Assembly: GCA_032622095.1 (NCBI GenBank)
Contig: CP136068.1
Span: forward strand, 59,108,025 to 59,172,024
DNA length: 64,000 nucleotides
Origin: Siphonodentalium dalli
Taxonomy: Eukaryota; Mollusca; Scaphopoda; Gadilida; Siphonodentaliidae
Reading direction: 5' to 3'
Part shown: positions 11,934 to 22,676 of the stretch, in pieces
Position numbering within the stretch: position 1 is the first letter of the stretch
How the letters are laid out: every line of letters begins with the position of its first letter
Position numbers and translations under genes: made by a program
Notes under the pieces: model-generated
The model's database searches: none
What the model saw: only the letters and a program-made list of their open reading frames with translations
Told to the model about the DNA's origin: nothing

Positions 11934-12631
11934 TGAACTTCATCTCGGTTAAGGCCCATACAGACGGCGATGCGAGAGTCAAAATATTCTCGTGGAAATT
12001 CTGTCTTCCTACATTAGGGGGTCATCTCGTTTGTTTTGCATTTTCAAATGGCAACTTGGCAGCAAATCATCACATATGGTATATGTCAATATGAGGTAGT
12101 TTTCCCGAAGTCAATAACACTGAAATAGTCTTTTAATGGCTTCTAATAAAACATAAAACACTTGTTGATGGGATGCCAATGTCCATCCATACCGGTACAT
12201 TCTCTTTGGGTGTTTTGTATGATGCAGAGTCTTGTTCTATAATACTTCATGCTTTTGCACTGTGATTATAATTTCTGTTATAGATATTGCATTTGAAGGA
12301 GCTATTTTGTTTACCTCGAATGAACTTGGCAATGTTGATGAATTCCACATCCGGTGATTTCATCTGTCTCCATCATTGAAAAAATCAATAACACTTGAGT
12401 AAAAGCTCTGAACGCATCGCTCAATTAGAACAGATCTTGTTCTTGCAATTGTTCGCTTCTCTTGCACCTTGCAAAGTGAAGCGAACTACCATTTGAAAAG
12501 TTGTCATTAGAAAACGCAAAACAAACGAGATGAACCCCAAATTTAAGAAGACGGAATTTCCACGGGAATATTTTGACTCTCGCATCGCGGTCTGTATGGG
12601 CCTTAACAGAGACGAAGTTCACTGAACTGGA
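11934..12631. mobile_element. TIR element with ~120-bp inverted ends
   Basis: The left end opens TCCAGTTCAGTGAACTTC and continues through AAGGCCCATACAGAC and GCGAGAGTCAAAATATTC to about 12050. The right end (about 12500-12631) is its diverged inverted complement. GCAAT occurs just outside both ends (11927-11931, 12632-12636), so the target duplication is probably 5-8 bp and partly eroded. The interior has no recognised transposase. Superfamily is unresolved. Confidence 0.7.
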
Positions 12632-12636
12632 GCAAT

Positions 12637-14429
12637 ATATTATATGCATAATAGTCCTAGATGCTCACTAATTTGATTATGTCTTGTACATAAGTGTACT
12701 TTGCTCGCGATACCATACAATGGCTAAGTGATATTACATTTGTCGTTATTGAGCATCGGCTCGGAAGTCAAATCACTCGCGTCCCCATCTGCATAGGCCT
12801 TTAGACAACGATGTTGGTCGACATTGACTCTGTTACAGTTCCATATTGTGCCTCTCCTATAGCAGACTTTAAAGGAATCATGGAGCTAATTGTGTTCCAG
12901 AGTCGGAGAGCGAGTGCGAGTGAAGGTAACTGAAGAATAACCTTCACCTGATACATGTGAATGAAATCTTGTTTATTTGATTTGTACATCATATCTAAAT
13001 AATTTAAACTGGTGAATTAATGGGGGAATGGATTTTTGTGAGTGGGAAATTTATTTAACTAGCTGCTGTAGTTCTGGGTTTTCCATTTAGTTAAGTGATT
13101 ACTAAATAGATCATCTGCACTTGCTTTGTATATCATGGGATATTACTAATGAACAGCTATTCTTCACAATATATTATTTTTTAAAACAAGATCATTTCCA
13201 TGATACAATGAGAAATTGTTATGCAAGTTTTACATACCAGTGCAACATTTTGATAGTGAGATGTCCTGAAATCATAGAAAATCAAGTCTTTATCAAGTCA
13301 GTATCAACACCATAGACAATCATAGAAAATCAAGTCTTTATCAAGTCAGTATCAACACCATAGACAATATTGGTGAAAAGCTAACAAGATAACTTTCCAC
13401 CACTGGGTGTGGCTGTAAGCTCCTTGGCTGAAGAGGCATGTTATGAATACCCCTGCTAAGCCAGCATTTACCCCAGCGGCAAATGTGTTGTTGGTTGTGC
13501 ATAACTCAAACTAAAATTTATTGAACCTGACAGAATTAGAAAAAATTGCCAGATGTTTTACATCCTTTGATGATAGAGATGTAGCAGAACACACAACATT
13601 CAAAAGTTTTCGCTGCATATCAATTCTGTCTTGTTTTATTATGGTGAGATACCTACTGTCTGACTAGATCATGAGACAGTATATTTTAGTATATTAATGA
13701 TCATTTATTTTATTTCCCCACACAACTTGTCATTGTAGCATGTCCCTGAAAAAGCTCTTGAAGGCCATTTAGATTTATTTATTTGAGCAGTGTAGACCTT
13801 CATTCCATTGCAGACTCTACGAGAGAGATATATAAAACCCTACTTCTACCGAAAACCGAATATTATTAAATTGAATGAACTATTCAATTCGGGAAAGGGG
13901 AAGAGAACACAAAATCTTTCTTTATTCATTAAAAGGGTTATGCCATTCTTTAGGCTCTCCTGAGGCATACAATACCGCCCACGTTAGGACACCACCATGG
14001 GTTGTTGAATTAAATAACTGTTGAATTTCAATATATATTGTGTACAATCTTGCACATAATAATAACTCAGAACTCCTCATGCATCGCACACTATATAATA
14101 TATGTATTGTTATATTGTAATTATGCACATACTCTGTGATATCTAACATGATGAAGAGTAATTAAATTGAATTGAATTGAATTGTTTGAATTAACTGATC
14201 TCAATGTTTGACAACTGTTCACTTCATAACACACACAAAGAATGAGCCTAGTCAAAACAACTGCTTACTTCGTTAAGAAAGCTGACAAAGCTGTGAAATG
14301 TTGTCTGCATGAAAATGAAATCAGGTGGTTTTTATTCCAGACTCGGTAGGATATTCCGAGTTTCTGTGCCAGTCAGACTGACTTCATCGGTAGTTCACAG
14401 ACAAAAGCAGAACAATCTCATCATTACAG
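12637..14429. other. No recognised gene; one 48-bp direct duplication
   Basis: A 48-bp unit beginning ATCATAGAAAATCAAG is present twice, head to tail, at 13271-13366 with no mismatch that I could see, so the duplication is recent. A short (GAATT)n-like tract sits near 14165-14190. The rest is AT-rich and featureless to me. Confidence 0.6.
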
Positions 14430-14985
14430 GTCACAGGGGCGTGTCCTTAATTTCAATAAATTCCCGGTAATAACAATCTAATGTCGATAATATATAGAAA
14501 ATATTTAATTTGAGTCAAAAATGTCTTCCATAAACTTTCAGGTTAACAGGTTATCCTAAAATAAAATTTAATAGTTCAATATAAATTTAATTTATGGCTC
14601 CAGCCATAAACTAAGTTATGAATTTCCATGTACAAGACATAATCAAAGTAATTAACGGATAGTGGATTGGGCAAAACGTGGCAGTGTGGCACACATCTTG
14701 TAAAGATTATGTTCATATGGGGCATGAACTCAAGCCAATCACTGACTATACAATAAATTTAGTGAGTATATGGGACTATTATGCATATAATATAACATTT
14801 ATTTGAAACATTTGCCTGAAAACTGTACAAAAATATCCTGATGAAGAGCATTCTATTCCAGCTTACCTGTCATCTGTAACATGTTGTCGGGTACTTTGTA
14901 CTCAATTAATGAAAATTTTGTGACCTTATTCTATGAAGCAGAGACTATAGAAACAAACAACAACATTTGAGAACAGTCCCCCATT
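14430..14985. mobile_element. Diverged relative of the TTAA element at 49402
   Basis: Many blocks align in the same orientation with 49402-49981: GTCGATAATATATAGAAA, AGCCA(A/C)TCACTGACTA, TATGCATATAATATAAC and GACTATAGAAAC(A/C)AACAACAAC. The ends (CAGGGGCGTGTCC and AACAGTCCCCC) are degraded versions of the other copy's inverted termini. Confidence 0.7.
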
Positions 14986-15052
14986 ATTTAAAAAAAACGA
15001 ATAAAAACATAAAATATCAAAATCAAAATTTAAAACGAGCACGTCACTTTAA

Positions 15053-15653
15053 GAAATGCATCGCTATTGATAAAATACATTACAAGGGAGTTCACTATTT
15101 TGAACACCTCTCTTCTAACTGCTATAATTCATAAAATCGCAATCTGGTACACAATTCCAGGATAAACAGATGAAAAAATCATTCACTGACAGCAAGTGCT
15201 CGATGTCAATGCTTTACTCCAGGAGAAAATATACCTTGATGTCAAACTCTACATTTATTTGATAAAAAAAACCCACCTTTTGAACAAAACGTTTATATGT
15301 ATCAATATATCTGATGTTAATCTGCCCAAATCTGCCGGTGCTGTCCATGATTTTTTTTCTTCATCTGTTTTATACAGTAATGCTCTAATTAATCTCCCCG
15401 AGAGCTTTCCAATGAATGGCAACAAGGCATATTTCCGACTAAATCCTGAAAAGTTACCCATAATTCTGCTGTGTTTAAAGAGTAGATTAATTAGAGCATT
15501 ACTATAAGTTGTCCTGGTATTGTGGTACATGTACTAGATTTATAAAATATATCTTTTACCCAATCGATTTTAGGAATCAGTTCAGGCGTTCAAAACAGGT
15601 AATCGAAATAGTGAACTCCCTTGTAACATATTATATCAATAGCGATGCATTTG
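15053..15653. mobile_element. TTAA-flanked TIR element
   Basis: TTAA lies at 15049-15052 and 15654-15657. The left arm starts GAAATGCATCGCTATTGATA and runs to GGGAGTTCACTATTT; the right arm (about 15605-15653) is its inverted complement with few changes. A TTAA duplication suggests a piggyBac- or Kolobok-type non-autonomous element. It is interrupted by the palindromic MITE at 15373-15506. Confidence 0.75.
15373..15506. mobile_element. TA-flanked palindromic MITE (CAGTAATG family)
   Basis: TA-CAGTAATGCTCTAATTAATC at the left mirrors GATTAATTAGAGCATTACT-ATA at the right. The inner part AATCCTGAAAAGTTACCCAT with AATTCTGCTGTG is nearly identical to the core of the tandem MITEs at 51869-52339 and 55945-56340. 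The TA duplication suggests Tc1/mariner-type mobilisation. Confidence 0.78.
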
Positions 15654-15713
15654 TTAACCCTTTCAGTGCCAAGTCCAATTTTTGTATCAACCCATATTTC
15701 CTTGATCATTTTT

Positions 15714-16300
15714 ATGTTTACCCATACCATAGTATGGTAAACATAGTGTCGTTGCCCGGATTGACCACTCGTCGTTCGTCCGTCTGTCTGTCCGTAGACA
15801 CTTTACGAGTAATGCGATAACTCAAACATTTTTGTATATGGGTTTCTCAGCCCAAAATACAGATCGAGTTCGAATTTGGGTTTGATCCGAGATTTTGTTA
15901 CAGAGTTATGGCCCTTTTTCAACTTAGAATTCACGCATTCTGCCATAACTCAAACATGTTTTATCTGATTGGAACCAAGTTTGGTATGTGAGTTTCACAT
16001 CCCAAAATACAGATCGAGTTCGAATATGGGTTTGATCCGATTAATTTTAAAGGAGTTATGACCCTTTTTCGAGAAAAAAAATTGACATTGTCATTTGTTT
16101 TCATTTAGATATTGATGGTTATGATAAAAGTTGATAAAAAGATTTCCAATGTGGACCTTTAATTTTTTAAAATAATTAAAAAGTTTTTAAGTTAAAAAAA
16201 TTTGAAAAACTAACACCATTATAACTCTGCCAAGGGTACCCCGAATCACCACACCAAATTTGATTAAATCGGTCCAAAATCTTGTGTTATGTACTGGTAA
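15714..16300 (+). mobile_element. Family III tandem-repeat element, 3' end unresolved
   Basis: After a T-run, a 31-nt hairpin (15714-15744; ATGTTTACC...GGTAAACAT with a one-base bulge) is followed by a CGTCCGTCTGTCTGTCCG run. Two units of about 150 bp come next, with CCCAAAATACAGATCGAG at 15851 and 16001. Layout matches families I and II. A module starting GAAAAACTAAC (16204) also occurs in family I at 931, with the same downstream CATTATAAC and AAATCGGTCCA words. Confidence 0.6.
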
Positions 16301-18029
16301 ATCTGTTTGGAGCAACATTAAATCCAATTCACCAATTGCCTTTGGACTACTTAGCTATTGATAAGGCTATATTATTTTCTGATGTCTCTTATGCCAATGT
16401 GAAAATAATCTGATAAAGAAGGCTATGGTATCTAATTTAAAATAAAGATTCAACAATAAACATCGCATGCTATTAACAGTAGACATCTTTGCTGCAGAGT
16501 TATATCTTCAGATGGTCTGATATCATTATAATTGTTATTGGTTTAATAGAGGTCAGTGTTCAACATAAACAATTCCTGTGATATTTTGACAGCTCTGCTA
16601 TATAATTGATATTAATGGGTCAGTGGTGAGGTTGCTTATCTGTATACTAGGACACATTATTATTGTAAACTTAAATTGGACTCTCTTAACCCAAGTATTC
16701 CATGTCCAGGTCACACCTACACATTTAACCCATGGGCTTGCTGGCTGTGGTGGTTTAGCATTAGAGATCCTGTACCAGTGCATTCTCTTATATAAATGCC
16801 AGTGACCCATAAATTCCAATAATTTGTGTTATGTACATTTGTCTATAATAGTACATAACAGTATACTCTATAATTCAACACCAAAACTCTCATTTATCCG
16901 ATCATATTAAATTTTTATCGCCAAGGGATGGGTTAACATCTGCCGATCGTGATCGGCCTCTCGTTCAAATTTATTGATTATAATAATGTGATACATTGAT
17001 GGAAAGAGCTCTTAGAACTCACGATGAAAGGTAAACAGGAAGTATTAAAAGCTATTTTGATGTGGATAAGTATATTAGGGACTGTACATCTTTACATGAA
17101 TGTAGTATGGATAGTAAAGTGGTGCTCCATAGATTTCTAAAATAGTTCTATATACTAAGTTCAAATTTCAGGAGTTTTAAGATTGAAACTAGGAAATCTG
17201 CTATGGATTGTCACTGCATGAGTGATTTAGCTACATGTTGATACCTCCTGTTGGATATGTTACATTCTAACCAGTGGGTATTTTTGTCTCAAACTTTTTG
17301 TTTGTTTTGACGACCAATTGAATCTTTTTTGGGAATGACAAATTTATTTCTTATCAGATCATACTTAATCTTCGATTATTATGGTATGTCTATGAACAGA
17401 TATATTTTTAATTTTTTGGTACATGTAATTTTTTTTTTAAATACATGGATTTCAACACGTGCCCTTTTCTGGGATTGTGCCACTTTACCTCCCTCTTAAC
17501 GACATGCCCTAGTGCTACAGGCTTCTTTCTCAATTCAGGATATACTGAGACTGATTTATGCAGACTTTTTCTATTTTTCATTACTTTCTATTGTTTTGTT
17601 ATAATTCACAACAACTATTTTTGGTTACAGACATTTATTTCTATTTTAATACTTTATAAAAAAACTTTTGATAAAATAAAAATATATATAAACATTACTT
17701 ATGTGCTCATATCATTAATATTAAATTGTTGAAACTTATTGTGCTACATTTGATAACATATATTTTATTTATATATCTATGATGTATTATAAATTAAATC
17801 TCACATGCTGGAGAAAGTTGAAACCTGAAAATATAGAAGTAGATAGACAATAGTTAACTGCTCTGAGTAGTGTGCAATTTTCTCCTCGAGTGGAGGACTA
17901 TTTTTATGAGGTATTGTTGAATTATGTATAAACATGTCCAAGAGCCCCATATAGTCCAGTGCATTTATGGTTTTACCCGAACTTAATTGCAACAGAATTT
18001 TTTTTGCACAAATTATAAAAATCAACAAA
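16301..18029. other. No recognised gene
   Basis: AT-rich sequence. A CCAGTGCATTCTCTTATATA block near 16778 recurs near 23603 and 23922, so a small repeat fragment is present. The short frames here have no recognisable homology. Confidence 0.5.
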
Positions 18030-18345
18030 AATCAACAAAAGGGAAATTGGTGAATTTCATGAAATAAATTTGGAAAATTTTGTCAAATCATTAATTTATG
18101 GATTTTCATAAAAATTCAAAATCACACGACTCCAATTTCATGTGTATTTTGAGGACATTATGTTCTTGATTACTGAACAGAAATCATTTCCCAGATTTGT
18201 TAAGTATTTTTCTAGTTAAGTTCCAAATTCCATATTTTAGGGTCTAAGTATTTTTAAAAATAGAGAAATGAAGGGCTTTTTCACTGTTTTAGTAATTTTC
18301 TCTCTAGATTATACACAAAAAATTATTCCTTTATGGATCTATGAT
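18030..18345 (-). repeat. Dispersed repeat, inverted copy at 30735-31105
   Basis: Read on the minus strand, this segment aligns with 30735-31105. Shared words include ATGAAAATCCATAAATTA-like, GATTTGACAAAAT, TACACATGAAATTT-like and CATAAAATATGGAATTTGG-like. Both copies are diverged and have no coding potential. Its ends and class are unknown. Confidence 0.6.
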
Positions 18346-18981
18346 TAAGGCACGATAATGCACTGGGTTATGATCGGAGGCTTGTTTTTGATGAAAACTG
18401 CAAGTTCAGACTAAACTTATATATCAAAATGTAGGGCTTGGTTTGGAGTATCAGAAACCAGTGGCACTTTTTGGATAAATGTATGCTAAGTGGCAGAAAA
18501 TTGTCTTTGAAAGTAGCTTTTGGTATTCATACGCAAACAACGCAACACCCAATTTTACCCAAAATATATAACTTAGTGACAAGTGGCCATAATTCCATTT
18601 GAAAATATTTAGCTTTTCCCACATGGAACGAATTCACCAAACCCATTTAGACGCATGGTCTCGATATCCATAATTTTATTTTATTTGCTACCTGCACAAA
18701 GACCAATAATCTCATATTACTACACTTATGGAAGCCCATAGTTGTGACTTATTATATGTCTCTTCAATGCACTGCAACTGTGTCACTTCAGCACACTAGT
18801 AGTCGGCCATTATTTATAACTGGAACTCAGAGATTAGTGTATCAGAACAACTATCTCAAAGGTTCAAACTGTATGATGATCCATGATTGTGAGTGATAAT
18901 AGCCTTTCTCAACTGAGTCAGTTTTATGAAATTCCCATTATATTTTTCAACTGGAAAATGGCCATAACGTTAATGACCCAG
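18346..18981. other. No recognised gene
   Basis: AT-rich DNA between a dispersed repeat and a hAT-type MITE. I see no homology. Confidence 0.5.
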
Positions 18982-18989
18982 CACACGAT

Positions 18990-19243
18990 CAAGCCTTGAA
19001 ATAGGGTGTCTGTCATTTGCAGAATGAGGTCCCCAGAGGGTGAATTTAGTGATGCTACCCCGCATAGCAGGCTAGCATCACCAAGTTCACCCTCTGGGGA
19101 GCTCATTCTGCTTACACCTCGGCAGAATGAGGTTCCCAGAGGGTGAATTTGGTGATGCTAGCCCGCTATGTGGGGTAGCATCACTAAATTCACCCTCTGG
19201 GGACCTCATTCTGCAAATGACAGACACCCTATTTCAAGGCTTG
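18990..19243. mobile_element. Dimeric hAT-type palindromic MITE
   Basis: Same CAAGCCTTG termini as the outer element at 9297-10477. Perfect 8-bp duplications CACACGAT lie at 18982-18989 and 19244-19251. The 254-bp body contains two successive palindromes, each with CAGAGGGTGAATTTRGTGATGC arms, joined by CTTACACCTCGG. It therefore looks like two head-to-tail units mobilised as one. Confidence 0.85.
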
Positions 19244-19540
19244 CACACGATTTCATAACGTCATTAGCAGTGAAGAGGTTAAACACTCATTTATTTTACT
19301 CTGTATGCCCCAAAACCTTTTAGAATGGACAAAAATGCCCCAAAATGCCATTTTTGGAAATGAGTGAAGACTAAGGACAGAGGGCCTTAAGTTGATTTTT
19401 TCAACAGTGATTTGTTAAATTCCTTTACAATTTATTCAATCTAGTATAATTAAAAGGTAATGAGAAAAGCAGGGCATATGTGTATCAATTTATTGAGTTA
19501 CATGACCTCAAATATGGCATTTCATCATGCAAGTTCTGTG

Positions 19541-19640
19541 TCGGGGTCATGTCTCTATTTTGAAGGTTCGCTATTCAGAAGATTCTGAAGGTTCGCTATT
19601 ACGTAGGTTCTCTATCCCAAAGTCTGCAATTCTGAAGGTT
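19541..19640 (+). repeat. GAAGGTTCGCTATT minisatellite, locus 1
   Basis: Degenerate units of 14-17 bp (TTCTGAAGGTTCGCTATT) follow GGGGTCATGTCTCTATT. Related arrays lie at 30525-30660 (inverted), 41480-41530 and 41960-42080. Confidence 0.65.
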
Positions 19641-20010
19641 TTTTTATTCTATTATAAACGAGGACCTTTCCTCCTCGACGGCCTTGTTACTAACATACAT
19701 CATCTTAGTATTGACATACTAGCATTTTTTGGCATGGTACCTCTTTTGGCATGGTACCTCATTTTTTTTGGCATGGTACCTCTTATCGTGGACTCAAGTG
19801 TCATTGGGCATCCCCCCTTTACTCACATAATGTGGGTCATACAAAGTGTGTGGGCTGACATACATGTAAATAGATATTGAGAAATAATATCATACGTAAT
19901 AACATTAAACATGTTATGGGCACCCACGAAAAAAAATTGAACGACCACCAAGACTGCATAGAAAATTGAGGATTTTGGAGGCTGCATAGAAAATGGAGGA
20001 TTTTGGAGGC
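19641..20010. other. Short local repeats, no gene
   Basis: GGCATGGTACCTC occurs three times at about 19731-19775, and a GCATAGAAAATKGAGGATTTTGGAGG unit is duplicated at about 19957-20010. No coding sequence is recognised. Confidence 0.5.
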
Positions 20011-21118
20011 AGTCCGGTCGCCAAACCCCCGGAATTCACGAATGCGTGTTTTCGCGTATAAAGTTTTTTTCTCTGCGGATTTTGTAAATTTCCCAGACGT
20101 AAAACCAGTTACTTGGAATTTGTTGCAAATTCACATGACTAATCTAGAAAAATGTATATATTTTCATGAAGCTAAGACATAAATGACACTATTTTGGGCC
20201 AAAATTGAAACTCACCATCCAAGATGACCACCAAAATGGCCGCCGGAAGTTGAAAATATGACATTTTTTCACAAATATCTTCTAGATCAGTTCATGCTGT
20301 TTGGAACTGGTTGAGTAATATGACTTTATTTTGTATATTAACTGATCATTGGAGCAATTAAGTATGCAATTATTGTGGTCCTATCCGCTTGTGATCCCTC
20401 AAAAATTCGATTTTACAGAACGCAGTATAAAATTTCACAAAAAATCACAACTGGGATTCTAGTCATATTTCAACAAGAAATGAACAGAAGGTTGCAATTA
20501 AGTGAGGCATACCATTACCTATTAATATTCCAACTCACTGGAACTAAAATTCTTACTTTGGCTCAAAATGGTTGCCAAAATATTGAAAATGGTAAATATT
20601 GCCCAGGGTGTCCTGCAATCGCTTACAAGTTGTGGTTGATGTACAAAATTGGCTATTATGCCTTCTATACATTGAATACTAACATGTCTGCTGCACCATG
20701 GTTAATTGTTACTGACAACTGACATCACCAAAAATATTGGACTTTTCTCTCAAAAACTTGACATAAATATCGGCAAAAATTAACTTTTCAGTTTTGGACC
20801 ATTTTTTCTAGTAATATGTAACTATCTTTGGATTGAAAGGTGTTTATTGTATTGGTCTATCTTAAATGTGTCACACTACGGTGTTTATAGACCAAATTGC
20901 TCAAGATGGCTTCCAAATTGTCAACCAAATTGGTAATAAGTTATTTTTTTACATATATCATTATAACATTATATATATAACATTATTCTCTGCGTTATCC
21001 GAAAATGTAGCAAATTGTGACTCACTTGGTTATTATACGTGTTAGTTAATTAACTGACAACTAAATGTTCTATTATGGTTGTCCCAGTTCCGTATGGGGC
21101 ATGACAAATTCATTTTAA
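20011..21118 (+). repeat. Left arm of a ~6.4-kb inverted repeat
   Basis: The arm aligns, as its inverted complement, with 22322-22676 plus 25564-26391. Anchor words are GCGTATAAAGTTTTTTTCTC, CAGACGTAAAACCAGTTACT, CCCAGGGTGTCCTGCAATCG and CCAGTTCCGTATGGGGCATG. The left arm lacks about 110 bp found in the right arm near 26230-26340. It is uninterrupted at the point where the right arm carries a family I element, so it supplies an empty site. Confidence 0.85.
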
Positions 21119-22321
21119 AGTATGGAATTTTGCGGAGAACCTCTTTTGTGATTCTGACCATATTATTGAAAGGAAATGGGCAGAACTTTGAGACGGAACT
21201 GAGATGAACCATAATATGTGGCTCTTCTGGTCCATTATGATAAACCAATATCAACTGGATACATGATGGATGTCAAGATGGTAGCCAGGGAGTTACTCTA
21301 TGATCATAGGTGAGGTGAATAGGTATACATGGAGTTAGTCTATGTCATGAATGATGTGAATATGTATACAATGAGTGACTATATGGTTATGAGTGTGTTG
21401 TCCATAGTGAGATGTATAGGTATACAGGGAGAGGTCATGGCCAGGTGTGGGGTGAATCAGTATGAATGGAGTCACTGTATGGTGTATGGTTGTGTGTATC
21501 CTGTACGGGTGCATCCGGTGTGCCTGTATGGACATTGATGTGGTGTATGTATATAGCTACATGGTCATCTATGTATTGATTATGTATATATGGAGTGACT
21601 AAGCTCATGGGTGGGGTGTACATGTGTTTTCTGTATGATCATGGATGGTGTGTGTGGATAAATAGAAAGAAGAAATATGAGGTGGAGGCGAGACAAAGGG
21701 ACAGAAGATAATGTCAGAATTTTAGAGAGAAGGTCAGAGAGTACAGAGTGTGAGGTGTAATTATATATCTGAACATGCATATAATTAATTTCAAATAAAC
21801 CAAAAATATATATAATAACACATTTCAAGGAAATAAAAAGTATTTATACATAATTTGTTATTGGAAAAATAACCATGTGAACATCTGCAGTGGTCCATCG
21901 ACCCGACGACCCACGTTGGAGAGATCAATAGCATCTCAGTTTATGATGTACCATGCAAGTTCAATATTGCAATTTTGGAACAGCTTAAGAGAAGAATCGT
22001 TGAAAGCGATTACTGGTTATTAAAAATTTCTGAGTTGCCATGAAGATTTTCTTATTAGTTTCATAGGATAATTCATCAGATCCCCATAGTAATAATTCAC
22101 TAGTTATTGTTACATCAGATAGGGTATTAAGAAGTTCTTCTCTGTGAGAGGTATATTGAGCGCATTCCATGCAACCACACATGCAGTAAGGCAAGTCTTT
22201 GAGGTGGTTATCTTTTAGATCGCTGTTAAGATTGCTACATCTTAATCTCAGCCTGGTGTGGTAAATTTGAGCTGTCCTAGAATAGCTGGTAAAGTAGTAT
22301 TTAGGCTTTAATATATCAGGT
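21119..22321. other. Spacer of the inverted repeat, with degenerate minisatellite
   Basis: About 1.2 kb between the arms. Positions 21250-21660 are rich in TATGGTGTATG, GTATACA(T/G)GG and GGTGAGGTGAAT-type words, a degraded GT/AT-rich minisatellite that creates chance frames on both strands. The rest (to 22321) is unremarkable. Confidence 0.55.
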
Positions 22322-22676
22322 TTAAAATGAATTTGTCATGCCCCATACGGAACTGGGACAACCATAATAGAACATTTAGTTGTCAGTTAATTAACTAACA
22401 TGTATAATAACCAAGTGAGTCACAATTTGCAACATTTTCGGATAACACAGAGAATAATGTTATATATATAATGTTATAATGATATATGTAAAAAAATAAC
22501 TTATTGCCATTTTGGAAGCCATCTTGAGCAATTTGGTCTATAAACACCGTAGTGTGACACATTTAAGATAGACCAATACAATAAACACCTTTCAATCCAA
22601 AGGTAGTTACATATTACTAGAAAAAATGGTCCAAACCTGAAAAGTTAATTTTTGCCGATATTTATATCAAGTTTTT
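22322..22676 (-). repeat. Right arm of inverted repeat, inner part
   Basis: Inverted complement of about 20757-21118. It ends CAAGTTTTT immediately before the family I hairpin at 22677. The arm resumes at 25564 with GAGAGAAAA. Confidence 0.85.

Noticed and set aside
21329-21828. Overlapping frames on both strands rich in His, Thr and Ile or in Met, Tyr and Val
   Set aside because: They arise from a degenerate GT/AT-rich minisatellite.
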